Assembly: GCA_963969495.1 (NCBI GenBank) | Contig: OZ018322.1 | Location: forward strand, 160,046,848-160,110,847 | Direction of reading: 5' to 3' | Length of the DNA: 64,000 bases | DNA from: Ceratothoa steindachneri | Taxonomy: Eukaryota > Arthropoda > Malacostraca > Isopoda > Cymothoidae | Part shown: positions 11,011 to 21,739 of the stretch, piece after piece | How positions within the stretch are numbered: the first letter of the stretch is position 1 | Layout: the number at the start of each line of letters is the position of its first letter | The notes under the pieces: model-generated | The model's input: only the letters and a program-made list of their open reading frames with translations | The model's database searches: none | Told to the model about the DNA's origin: nothing | Position numbers and translations under genes: made by a program

Positions 11011-11960
11011 AAAGACTACACCTATGTATTTAAGGTGATATTCCAGGATACGGGTATGGCACAAAATGTAAAAGAGCTTGGTCTTATTATCTTTCACGTC
11101 AAGATGTGTCCTGAAGAGATAGAAAGAGAGGAGTAAACGGAAATACAAACATGCTTTAAGTGCTATAATTATACCAGCGCACAACTAAAGCGTGTCCACA
11201 AACCGAAGTTATCTACTCTATATCTGGCGTGACTGCAAGAGTAGTATAAGAAAATGCATAAACTGCAACTGTGACCATGGAGCCATGGCGATGACATGCC
11301 GATTAAGAAAAGAGGCGATTAAAAGAAAACAAAAGTGTAAAAAGGAAAAAGAAGAAGCTAAGACCAACAGTTCCTATACCAAAGTGTCAAAGGCAGCAGT
11401 CGACGAAGCTATAGCTCAGCGTACTTACCTTAAGGTAGAAAGCGATTAATCTATAATAACATGTGCTGCATATATTATGCACACAAAACAAGTCTCGCAA
11501 AGCCAAGTTCATTTAAAAAAGAACTAAACCAGATGCTGGTCAAAAATGCAATGGATGAGATGTGATTTCTGGAAAACCATTCCTCTGAGGAAGTTCTGCA
11601 GATACAGATCCAGCCTCCTCAACCAGCCACTACACAAGTAGAAACTGTTCCCGCTTCGGCAAAACACCAAAAGAATCCTAAACACCCAGCAATCGAGCTC
11701 TCCAAACCAGTTTCAGAGGTTAAATCCGCAAATGAACAGAAAACAAAACACCGCCACGGTAGCCGTACCAAACGGTCACTCAAACGGCAGAGGATGAGAT
11801 CTACCTCATCGTCAAAGGGGGGCGAACATTCCTACCATGGCAGAAAAATTCCCTTAAAGATATTCACCCTGGAGAGCACCCCATTCCCTGAAGTAAGGAC
11901 GAACAAATACTTCAGTGAAGGCGTAACCACCGGCCGTTACAAGTTAGAGTATAGTTAGGA
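11011..11960 (+). pseudogene. LINE family 1 copy E, ORF1 from the middle to the C-terminus
   Basis: The first readable phrase is YVFKVIFQDTG (11022), matching VFKVTFANTE in copy C, followed by a stop and ETTCFKCY-like knuckle sequence. Then KCINCNCDHGAMAMTC (11258-11305) is a well-preserved CCHC zinc knuckle, followed by RLRKEAIKRKQKCKK, the basic tail. The rest (11450-11960) is Lys/Ser/Pro-rich and broken by stops. The N-terminal third of ORF1 is absent, consistent with 5' truncation at the junction with copy B. Confidence 0.72.
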
Positions 11961-12140
11961 CATTCCAGAGATGGTATTCGAAAAACCCTCATCCTTGGAA
12001 TGGTCTAACCCAACCGCGACGCGTTCCATACTATCACGAACTCTGAATTCAATAAATATAGATCTGGCAAATGCCGATCTCCACCAGCCAGCTCCTCCAC
12101 TCCAAAGAAACTCGATAAAAAGAGCGACTAATCGACAGAC

Positions 12141-12960
12141 ATGGACAGACTGACAAAAGACTTGACAATCCTAAAAATGAACATTAACGGATCGGAGAAC
12201 AAACAAGTGACTTACGGAAAAATTATCAGACAATGCAACCCTTACATAGTTCTGATATCAGAACACGGAAACAACACGACACAGAAGAATATGAAGATCT
12301 TTAACTATATCACAATAACACAGAACCAGAGCCTGGAACGCTTCGATGGCGTTGTCTTTGCAATCAAAGAAGGAATTCAGTTCAAAATATGCCCATCTTT
12401 AGAAGGCTCTTATCTAGCCATCGAGATACAAACCACCCTGGGGTCACTGGGTGGTGTCCACAGGGTACCAACCTTCGTGGCAAGACTATATCCCGAAGCA
12501 CAATTTTCTCCAAATTTGTTCCCCCGTGAGAACAGTCTTTTTTAGGGGATATCTCAACGCTAGATGTGAGGAATCTGGACACATCGGACGTCTAAACAAG
12601 AATGGGAAGCATATGAAGAACCTTATTGACAGCGGTATTGTTGCCCGCATTGTCTCCGACTTCCCTACTTATATCACCCATCACCGACACCTGCGCAACC
12701 AAGCCATACATCATCCTGACCAGCTCACAATTTCTCTACAATTATTATATCCAACCCGGCCCACTAATCCGAAGCGACCACGTCGCTATCATGATCAAAA
12801 TATCCTCGAGCCCAATTCCCATACTCGTCAGTGAGAGAAAATGCTTTTCCCGAGCAAACTGGGTGAGTTCAGACCTCAACCACTCGAGGAGGGCACCCTG
12901 GAGAAGATCGACCAAGAAGTGGCAATGTTAACGAAGGTAATGGTGGAGGCAGACCGTGCA
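12141..12960 (+). pseudogene. LINE family 1 copy E, APE endonuclease remnant
   Basis: The frame opens MDRLTKDLTILKMNINGSEN, the usual start of an APE endonuclease (ILQxNxNG). It continues YIVLISEHGNNTTQKNMKIF, where EH occupies the catalytic Glu position, then GVVFAIKEGIQFKI and SYLAIEIQTTLG. A frameshift near 12450 leads to other frames, ending with SDHVAIMIKISSSPIP (12776-12823), which keeps the catalytic Asp-His. EKIDQEVAMLTKVMVEADR follows at 12903-12950 and is where the flipped half ends. Confidence 0.75.
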
Positions 12961-12985
12961 ATATTACCGACTGATCATTAAAATT

Positions 12986-13159
12986 AAATTAGAATTGTTG
13001 TAAGAGTAGTTGTGGGGACAAATAGTGAAAAATAGCCAAGTGGTGAAAAGAGAAAGAAGTGTGGTAGGTCGCAAAGAGATGCAAGTGCGTGGTGATCAGG
13101 CCTATTGCTTTCAAGTATTTTTGGTGTGGTGGTTCCTTTGTTGTCTATGATTTAGTTAA

Positions 13160-13234
<75 letters not shown>

Positions 13235-13399
13235 TTCCTTGATTATGATATGCGTATTTAGTGTTGTAATAATAATTACTTTATTAACTACTTTAGTATT
13301 GTGATTAAAGTCTTTTTTTCGTATATTTTGTAGTGAGTGTAATTCGTGTTTTTTCTTGGTTTTCTTCTTCTGTAAATTTGGGTCTTTATCGGTGAATTT
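12986..13399. other. Spacer around a TA microsatellite
   Basis: No coding sequence was recognised. The stretch is purine-rich at first, then T-rich, with a long TA run in the middle. Confidence 0.5.
13159..13232. repeat. (TA)n microsatellite
   Basis: About 70 bases of nearly perfect TA dinucleotides, broken only by a single G near 13165. Open frames of alternating Tyr and Ile across it are artefacts. Confidence 0.97.
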
Positions 13400-13406
13400 G
13401 TAGAAT

Positions 13407-15174
13407 TCAGTGAGGGTTCACAATTATGTAGGTATTTCTTTTCTTAGGCAGGTTCTTTATTTGGTTTAGGGTAAAAAAAATTATATTCTCTTGTGTAAAA
13501 CGGCACTTCTGCTCACCAGTTAGAAGCCCAGCGGAGCTCGGAAATCTGGCGCGACTTATTCCTGTTCTGTTCTGGTCAATCATTTGGACGATATCATCGT
13601 CCAATTCACGACTAACCATTTCCTGCATATTCCTTTTACGTTCTTCTATGACAGTGTTAGTGGGACTTAACCTCACCTCCTGGTGAGGCTCTTCCAGGTG
13701 TCTTCTCTCATGTCTGTATGTACCTGTAATTAGGTACATACATTTATTCTGCACCACTTGTAGCTTCCTCTTTTGTGTCTTTGAGACACATGAGAGGGCG
13801 AAAGTGGGGTATAACCCCCTTGGTCTTACAAGTGCATTGTAGATCATTTTATTATTGCTTTGACGAAGATTTCTGAGCCTGTATAGTGTTTTGACTGCAG
13901 CAGTGGCCTTGGTGATTCTTTCTTGGACGTGGTTCTTGTACCCGGATGAACTAAACTTCATTCTGATTACATTGTAATCCGTGGTTTAGGTATAACGTAT
14001 ATCCCCAACCCTGACGTCGTAAAGTATTCTGCTGCTTATGGGGACTACTTTGAACTTTTCTTGGTTGGTGCGGATCTTCCACCGGGCCTTGTACGAGTAG
14101 GTGTTTAGATTTTCAATTTCTGCTGCTGTCATAGGCAACTAGCCAAGGCATATTCCACCATGGACAAATGATTATCTGGCTTAAATCATCGGCAAATTGA
14201 ATGTTGAGGCAAGTGATGCTTACGGATGCTATGACATCAGCGGTGTTAATTTAGTAGAGAGTCGGGTACAGGCACCCCTCTTCCCTGTGGGAGGCCGGCA
14301 GTGAGCGGAAACTTTAGTCCGTCCATGCACCCTTAACTGATGTACGCCGCTCTCTCTATGACATAGTAACATATGGTTCTTTCTAAGTTTTCACTTAGAG
14401 CCAGTCGTAAGACCTTGTACTGCATTCGACGTTGCCAGAACTTATCAAACGCATTTGATACATCCTGAGAAAGAATGTCCACGTAACTCCTTTCCCGTTT
14501 TGCGTGTGCTAGCGTTTCTGTGATGACAGTAGTCGCACTCTCCGTATATCGTACCTCCTTAAACACTTAATGATTTGCGTTAAAGAGGCAGTTTTCCTCA
14601 AGGTCAGGCACCATTCTTCTATTGAGGATCGTCTCGAAGAGCTTCCCGACAAATTCTAGGAGTGAAATTGGCCGGTAGTTCTTCTTCATCGCTGGGTCCT
14701 TGCCGTGCTTAGGCAAGAAAATCATCTTAGTGTTTTCTAAGCATCTGGAAAGTACCCCCTGTCCAGAACGGCTTTATACATCCTTCTCGTCCATTCGATG
14801 ACATTGGCTGGTGCCTTTTTAAAGTTTAGCTTTGTAAGCCCATATTGTCCTGGAGCTATTTGTCGGGATGAGCGGAGCGCGCTGAGTAGTTCTTCTTCGG
14901 TAATCTCGACGTCTCCGTCACGCTATCTATCCACGTGGTAGTGAGGGTTCGTCTTGTATATTTGTTCGTTGAGCTCATCGATGATGTTGCTTTCAAACTC
15001 TAGGTCATAGATAACTTCAGAATAGCTCTTTAATTCTTCCTTCTTCCGTTTCGATGTTTCCATCTTCCTTTTGTATCTTGATCTTCTGCTTCTTCTCAGT
15101 CGATCCTTTGAGATTTCTGATCTTTTTCCAAGAATCTTAAGGGGTTGCTTCGTGATCGAGGCTATTGATCGCAT
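13407..15174 (-). pseudogene. LINE family 1 copy C, linker and reverse transcriptase
   Basis: The linker (15174-14923) includes YSEVIYDLEFESNIIDELNE. The fingers follow, with ITEEELLSALRSS and IAPGQYGLTKLNFKKAP, where GPDG is changed to GQYG, then MYKAVLDRGYFPDA. The palm frame (14566-14333) shows DVSNAFDKFWQRRMQYKV with the first catalytic Asp altered to VSN context. The C-terminal part (13961-13407) reads MIYNALVRPRGLYPTFAL, SKTQKRKLQVVQNKCMYLI and SPTNTVIEERKRNMQEM, which is diagnostic of the end of this family's ORF2. Confidence 0.8.
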
Positions 15175-15429
15175 GATCCCATCGTCTCCAATGTTGTTCG
15201 AGGATCAACTGGTTTCTTTCTTCTTTTACTCTTTTACTTCGCTGTATTGAGTGAACTGACGTATTTCTGATGTTGATTTCATATAAGTAATTCAATTCAC
15301 GGTATAAATCCTTCATCTATTCGGCATATCTGTAGGTTGAGATGGTCCTATACTTCGATTTAGGAATACAAGTTCTATCTGCGCTGATGATATGGTTATT
15401 GACGTCGTCAAGTGCCTCATCAATCTCTT

Positions 15430-16130
15430 CGAGAATTCCATTGTCTAAGTTGGGACAATCTCAGGCCTCAAGAAAGCGCGTGGACCGTGTTCACTTTTCT
15501 TTTTTGTAGTTCTTTTTTTGAATACAGCTGGAACTTGTATATGGTTCCTGGTGATAGTGAGTAGGATCCATATATGCTCACCACATGTTACCTGGAATGG
15601 TTCCATGTATGTAGTAATTGAAAGCAGCTGATGATTTGCCAGACAGATGTCTAGTTTGTGGCACTTCCTGCTCTGGCAAAGGTGGTATTTCGTCCAGCAA
15701 TAGCTCCAGGCTTCTTCCTATACCGTTGAAGGTCATGTAACCAGATTCTCAGCATCTGGTGTTTATATCCCACATTAATATAGTGGGGACCTTCTGCCAA
15801 ATAGGCCAGTGAGAGTGAGAATTGGTAAGACATCTCTCCTTGGCGGTTGATATCTAGTAGGAATGATTAACTATCCTATGTCGAGTTCGACCTTAATCGA
15901 GAAGTAGGATTCTTCGACATTTCTTATTTGCTTGTATTTAGTCCCTTTCTTTATTGCAATAGCAGCTCCGTCCAACCGCTCCTGCAAATAATTTGTGATC
16001 AACACATCATAGTTCCAGATTTATATTTCTGTACTACGCTTGTCGATCCCTTGTTGCGAAATTAGGTGATGTCCGTATCAAGTTCCCTAAATACATTTCC
16101 GTAAAGAAGTCTTTTCGTCGTCTAGGCGTT
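15430..16130 (-). pseudogene. LINE family 1 copy C, endonuclease remnant
   Basis: The readable middle (15833-15651) has HYINVGYKHQMLRIWLHDLQ and NTTFARAGSATN, the section after the GDFNA box in which APE endonucleases carry the T-(F/Y) and N-x-D region. Just downstream a shifted frame gives GEHIWILLTITRNHIQVP, the SDH-containing last strand with SDH changed to GEH. The N-terminal catalytic Glu region is not clear. Confidence 0.6.
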
Positions 16131-16458
16131 GGTATTAATTTCCAATATTTTCAGTGCGTTCCGTAACATGGTGAATTGTTTTGACCTATGCTTCTTCTTA
16201 TTCTTCTTCTTTCTAGTTGTTAGCTGCGCGGTTTTCCTGTGCCAAGCTTTTCCTATTTCGGAGGGAGACTAGGGGTCTTGAATCTGCTCTTCGTTGCTCG
16301 GGTACGGGTGCAGGGGCCGTCGTTGTTGTCACAAGAGGAGGACGCCTCCTCACTTTAAGCCTCTTTTCTTGTTCTTCGTTGTCCTCTTGGGATTCATCCG
16401 ATGAGGGAGATTTAACAATCTTCTCCAGTTCAGACTTGACAATGTTGTTCCTTATGAC

Positions 16459-17306
16459 TCATTCCTTGAGTGCCTTGGAGCATTCAGAGTCTGCAGCCAT
16501 AATTACTGTAGGAAGATTGTTTGCTTTCAAGAGAGCATTAAGTACCTGGTTATAAGAGACATGCTTCGCTGCATTAGCCACATTTGCGTGAGTAATGCAG
16601 ATCAGTATTTTTTCACTTAGATCTCCTGTCATGTTCATCTGTGCAAGGGCACGTGCAGGCTTTATTTCGTTCACGTAGTTCGTTTCCTTAGCTTTCTTAT
16701 CTTCTTATTCATTTTTTTTAATGATCTCGCAACACTTAGGGCAGTTTAGGGCCATGGTCCTATCTTTATCTTTTCAGTTAATGCATTTTTTCTTAGTGCT
16801 CTCGCGCTTATCAAATCTATGTCCTTTTGTGACGCATTCACTGCACCACAGTTTGTTTTTGTCCGGGTCATCCTCGTTGTATGGTCCTCGAGTTTATTGC
16901 ATACAAAGTACATTTGTATGCTATTAAATTTCTTCTGTTGAATGTTATCGCATGTTATTCCCATATTAAATACCAGTATTCCATTCTGCTTTGATTCCAT
17001 TGACATTTCAGTGTTAGCGAATGTTACCTTAAACACGTTGGTGTGTTTTCGAAATTTTATTATTTCACGAACTTGGGCCCAGAGATTGATTGCTTTTGGT
17101 AATCTCATCTTTGAGCTTCTCGAGTATATGCTGACCCACCCAGCTCTCCACTTTGCGGCAGATGATGATTCAGTTTGCTGCCACTTGTGGAGGGGCTTTC
17201 GCTTACAGTCCAGTGTTCCTGAGGACCCTCGCTCCCTCTTCCGATAGGAGCTGGTCCACGTCCTTAGTGTCGGCACATAAAGCGATGAATCCATATGAAA
17301 ATTCAA
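16459..17306 (-). pseudogene. LINE family 1 copy C, ORF1 remnant
   Basis: The best ORF1 of the family. HTNVFKVTFANTEMSMES and GILVFNMGITCDNIQQ form the RNA-binding half. Then MYFVCNKLEDHTT begins the zinc knuckles, and the following knuckle cysteines lie in another frame. After a frameshift, 16674-16459 has ICITHANVANAA followed by YNQVLNALLKANNLPTVI, the conserved C-terminal segment. Copy A and fragment F carry its counterpart. I know this block as recurrent in ORF1 proteins of this group but know no function for it. Confidence 0.72.
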
Positions 17307-18070
17307 TAAGGTTTCAGCAGTGATACTCTAAATTCGAGGTAGAGGGTTTCACAGAGGTGCCTTTTCGGGGGGTTCTTTATTCCAGTGATGGTCCTTAGGG
17401 GGACCCTCTTAGTGAGGGTCTTCAAAGTCTTCCGTGTCCTTACTAAGTCCTCTTGTGATGTCTTTTTCTTTCTGAAACTAAAGTGTGATTATGGTGTTTG
17501 GTGTGGATTCTGAAGTTATTAAGTGGTAATGGAGGTAGCGGTTAGTGAAGGTATGTGGGATAGGAGTCCAAAAAATGGTGGAAAAAGGCCCCCGTCGATT
17601 TTCCTGTTAATCCCCCGCTCGTTTGCTGCCAGAATGATGGGTGATGGATGGATGAGATAGATCTCGAGTGGGAACCTCAAGAGGACTGAATAGTGGTGAA
17701 CTTAATGCAGTAGCGGCCGAATCAATGGCGCTAAAGTTTTGCCACCGTTTCTCGGGTACTTACGCCATAACTGCATCCAACTACATAGAGACGGGTGTAC
17801 TTCCCTCTATGATTCTGGCTGGGTCTCCCGGGCGATGAGGATCACTCCTCCATCCGGGACTCGCAGTTATGCCCTAGTTTCGAGATAATTTCTGACTTGT
17901 GCTTCCGCTGTGGTCTAGTACTCAAACCAGTTTTCACCTAAGCCATTAATTATGTCAGTCCAAATGGCCGGCATTGTTAAGACGAAATCGATGAATGGCA
18001 GGCAGACATCTGAGCAGGTTCACATACAGGACGATGGACGAGAGCAGTGAGGTGCTTAAACCCTATTGGG
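17307..18070 (-). other. 5' leader of LINE copy C
   Basis: There is no long frame. Words such as ggatggatgag, gtgaacttaatg, gaatcaatggcg and ccaactacatagagacggg recur in matching order in the leader of copy A (5270-5640), so this is taken as the untranslated 5' region, probably holding the internal promoter. The outer edge is set by where that resemblance stops and is good to about 50 bases. Confidence 0.5.
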
Positions 18071-18719
18071 TTATGAATCGTCAAAGAATTAGTATTATCT
18101 CTTTTCAAGGGTGAAAAAAAATTCAATGAAAGACCTCCAGAATAGGCGATCTTCTATGTAGTTGGTGTTCAAGGTCCGTTACTAAGCAAGTAACAAATGC
18201 ACTATCCGAAGTTGTCAGCAGAACGTAGTAGTCGGATATTCGGCCGTCACTGATCATTTTGATTTAATTCATCATAAAAGACGGGAAAAAATGGGTGCAA
18301 GATAGAAGGAGAGGTAAAAGTGAGAAAAAATGTTAAATTAGAAGAGAATGTGTGTCAGCTTATCTGGCACTCTCTTCACGTCGTCTTCTTTATTTCCTAG
18401 CGTACCAAATGGCAAAATTAAGCATTCAAGCCTTTGTATTTAATTTTCTTGATGTTTGGGATGTAGAGCTTACTCATAGTTTGAAGACGTCTTACATGTT
18501 AGATTAGTTTCCTTTTAGCTTCATTTTCATAAAAGACATTTGTTTTACTTGTGTCCACTTCGGATCTTTTAGTTAACTTTGTTTATAATCTGTTAATTTA
18601 TTTTATTTTGATTAATTGTCCACTACGGATCCTTTTTTTATAAAAAATGTATGAAAAGTAGTTTTCATTGTCCTATTCGTGAAGTTTTTTGAGTTTTCTG
18701 GTTTGTTTTCTTAATAAGG
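18071..18719. other. AT-rich spacer between LINE copies C and D
   Basis: No coding signal was found. The stretch may include the 3' untranslated tail of copy D. T-rich runs near 18590-18650 are the only notable composition. Confidence 0.4.
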
Positions 18720-18810
18720 GTATCACATCGTCCTGCTTATGCAGACGGCTGCTGTTGAATCCACGTGTGTTATGTCTAAATCGATTGTCTAGATTGGGTT
18801 GTCGTGGCTC

Positions 18811-20130
18811 TTAGATCGTTCTGTCTGCTATGTTGTCTTGGATCTTCCACCATATCGATTTCGCCATATTATGTAAGATTACGTTCAAGGGTTCCAACTC
18901 TGCGAGAGTGTGAAGTTTGGTCAAGGGGATGCGGTCCAGGCTAGATGCATTAAATATAAATCGGAGTGCCTGGTTCTGTATTACTTGCGCTTTCTCTAGA
19001 TGCATCGGAATAGCGGGGTATAGAAGAATTGGCCTCACCTGTGTTATGTACAGTTTCCTTTTTTTCCGGTGTGAGAGCCCCTTGAATCTGTAGAGTTGAC
19101 GTAAGTGTAGTTTCGTTTGCGCGAACTTAACAATGAGATGTCAGCCGTATCATGTATATGTTATGTTTAGACCGAGGACTCAAACTTTGCGTGTGTACGG
19201 GTAGAATTCGCATCGCACTAGAACGTCGGCAATTTTCTTTCGTCCGATGTGGAGGATTTTAAACTTTTCCCCATTGGTGTGGATCTTGTTACGATCCTCG
19301 TAGGCATTGAGGTTGTCTCTTTCCTCCGCTGTTTTATTCGCGATGTCGATAGGATTGAGATAGTGACTGGTGATCAGCTGCTAAATTGCATCGGGTAGCT
19401 GGATATAGGCTGCGTAATCGTGGGCGGGAAAGGGTAGTTCGCTTCTATAAATCTTTACAGGGTTGGACTTATACAGCCTCCTTGGGACTCAACGGTTCTC
19501 ATGGGAAATAGTTACGACTCAAGGCTGTTTATTTTTATGGTCGCCTCGCGGTCCTCAAGATAGTCACAAATGAGACTGGTGATGTTCGTACCCATCCGTA
19601 GGTTGCAGAGTTTCTTCTCTAGTCCGGGCAGATGATACGTCCCTGATTACTATATCAACCCTTTTTTTCTCAACCTTAGCAATAGCAATGTGTTTAGTCA
19701 ACAGGGCAATGGCTGTCTCAGTTCCTAGGTGTCTCCGAAAACCATGTTGTTGTTCATTGTAGCAACCGTTTGCATCAAGATAGGACCTCAGCCCATCATT
19801 GACCAATTTTTCCATCAGCTTGCCTATGAACTCTAGGAGTAATATGGGCTTATAACTTTTTACTTCCTCTTTGAGTTTTCCGGCCTGAAGAGAAAAATCA
19901 TTCGTGCCATCTTGAGTTGATTGGGAAAATAAACAACGTTAAGACGCATTAAACAGATTTAAGATCGAAGTATTGATATTCTCAGGAGCATTTGTCGAAT
20001 ATGCCTTAGTAATGCTTGAAATGCCTGGCTTTTGGGATTGAAGCTTTTGAGGGCTGCCTAAAACTCATCGTGGGTGAATGATCTAGCTTCGTCCTCTGAT
20101 TGTCTATTATCATCGACGAAATAGAAGGGA
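18811..20130 (-). pseudogene. LINE copy D, reverse transcriptase remnant
   Basis: SYKPILLLEFIGKLMEKLVN and YNEQQHGFRRHLGTETAIAL (about 19880-19700) are the RT finger and first-motif regions. KKRVDIVIRDVSSA follows, where FDKVW should come next but the frame breaks. The palm with YADD is not readable between 19560 and 19060. The C-terminal open frame (19038-18811) reads MRPILLYPAIPMHLEKAQVI and NQALRFIFNASSLDRIPL, typical of the family. Confidence 0.78.
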
Positions 20131-20825
20131 ATTAGGCCCGGTCCTCGTGCCTCCAGGTCCGCGAAGATCTCTTCCTCATACTTTATATTGAGTCCTGGTT
20201 CTCCTCATCTGTGATTGTAAACTTTCTTCACCAATGTTCCTGAATTGGTGCTCTATTTCCTAGTCATCTAAGATTCTTCTCCCATCCACTGTTATCTTAA
20301 TGTTGGTTTTAGCAGGAAGTGTGCCACTTAATCTCTCAAGTTGGCTCCAAAACTTCCTGGGGTCACCTTCCATCTCTACTTCATCTATGATTATATTCCA
20401 TATCATTTTCGACTTCTCCGCTATTAGGAGTTTCAGCTCCAAACAGATCTTTCGGAGTTCCTGGTAGCGGTCTTTTGTCTTTCCATGTCGACTTATCTCC
20501 AATACCAGTTCTTTAAGCCTGTTCTTCATTTGTGTTATAGTCTCGTCCCATCATGGTGCTGGGAGAGTCTTGTTATCGACCTCAAGGATGGCTACCCTGT
20601 CTGCCTCCTTTAGTCTCGCCGTAAGATCCTCTAGGTGACTGTCGAGGTCTTCTAATGGTGACCCGTCCAGTTGGTTCAGCCGGTAGTCCGGTAGCAATCT
20701 TCTGTACTCTTTCTAGTTCGCTTTAGGCAAGAACCTTCGGGATGGGATCTTCACTTGTATAGGGAAAGTTGACACAGTAGTGATCATACTTACATGATCT
20801 GATTGCGCTTATGGGCCAAGAACTA
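20131..20825 (-). pseudogene. LINE copy D, endonuclease-RT linker
   Basis: Recognisable phrases in order are DYRLNQLDGSPLEDLDSHLE, LKEADRVAILEVDNKTLPAP, an open frame from 20529 beginning MKNRLKELVLEISRHGKTKD, then MIWNIIIDEVEMEGDPRKFW and INITVDGRR-like sequence. It is the most continuous linker in the window and is the reference used to judge how much is missing between halves B and E. Confidence 0.7.
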
Positions 20826-21240
20826 TCGCTTTGTTCAGGGCGAAGTTGGAGATTACAAGGATGATGTCAGGGGTGGTTGAGGATCTTCTTGTCAGGTATG
20901 TGGGAAATTTCTGGGCCAACTCTTCGCTTCAGATCGCGATCAATAAGCAAGCTAAAGGAGGTTCTCGATCAGTTGAGCCCAGTTGTGTAACCTGTTTCTC
21001 TACAGCAGGTATTGAGGTTTCAGAACAGGAAGTCTCGCCAATCAAAGATCACATTATAAAGTGTAAGGTTGATGCAAACATCAATAATTTTGAGATTCTG
21101 GGCTCAAGTCCTAGCATCACACAGCTCAGAATTTTGGAATCTCTCTTCATAAAAACCAATTCTCCCACGTTAAATTCAGAAGTGACCTGCCACCCATTAT
21201 CGGTAATAGCCACAACCAACCAGCTTCAGACCTGTTAATA
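20826..21240 (+). mobile_element. Penelope-like element fragment with GIY-YIG endonuclease end
   Basis: The open frame contains VRYVGNFWANSS, a decayed counterpart of the YVG-T motif, then PIKDHIIKCKVDANINNFEI and LRILESLFIKTNSPTLNSEV. The order DH-C, F-IL, LRILESL-I, P-LN is what I know from the C-termini of arthropod Penelope-like or related RT proteins that carry a GIY-YIG nuclease. The reverse transcriptase part is not present upstream, where LINE copy D begins on the other strand. The tail motif is strong; the family name rests on it and on the weak YVG box. Confidence 0.55.
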
Positions 21241-21623
<383 letters not shown>

Positions 21624-21739
21624 CAAACAGAGACAGAGGTTCATAATATAGACAGAAACAGCGAACTTGAGTGATAGAGAGTAAGAGAGAAACAGAGAGA
21701 GACTGAAAGTCAAAGAGAAGAATCAAATAATAGATTTTG

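Larger units (their letters stand above)
9430..12985. mobile_element. LINE family 1, copy B/E: one insertion with inverted 5' half
   Basis: The left half (about 9560-11010) reads on the minus strand and holds the RT linker and RT. The right half (about 11011-12985) reads on the plus strand and holds ORF1 from its middle, then the endonuclease. The right half stops just after the endonuclease, at EADRAILPTD. The left half begins about 15 residues further on in the linker, judged against copy D. So the two halves fit together as one element whose 5' portion was flipped, and the flipped portion is truncated at its own 5' end where the halves meet. That is the arrangement expected from twin-primed reverse transcription. 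Two unrelated adjacent fragments are the alternative. Confidence 0.6.
13400..18070 (-). mobile_element. LINE family 1, copy C, nearly full length but degraded
   Basis: This is the most complete copy of the family. On the minus strand it runs leader (about 18070-17310), ORF1 (17306-16459), endonuclease (about 16130-15430), linker and RT fingers (15174-14700), palm (14566-14280), then thumb and C-terminal part (14070-13407). The leader corresponds to the one upstream of copy A. Coding stretches are split by many stops and shifts. Confidence 0.82.
18720..20825 (-). mobile_element. LINE family 1, copy D, 5'-truncated
   Basis: The minus strand carries the linker between endonuclease and RT (20825-20130), RT fingers and palm (20130-19500) and the C-terminal part (19038-18811). 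Near 20825 it abuts a plus-strand Penelope-like fragment. No ORF1 or endonuclease core is present, so this is an ordinary 5' truncation or was cut by the neighbouring insertion. Confidence 0.8.

Noticed and set aside
13089..13304. Open frames over TA and AG microsatellites (also 21433-21726)
   Set aside because: They encode only alternating residues such as Ile-Tyr or Arg-Glu, which is an artefact of dinucleotide repeats.
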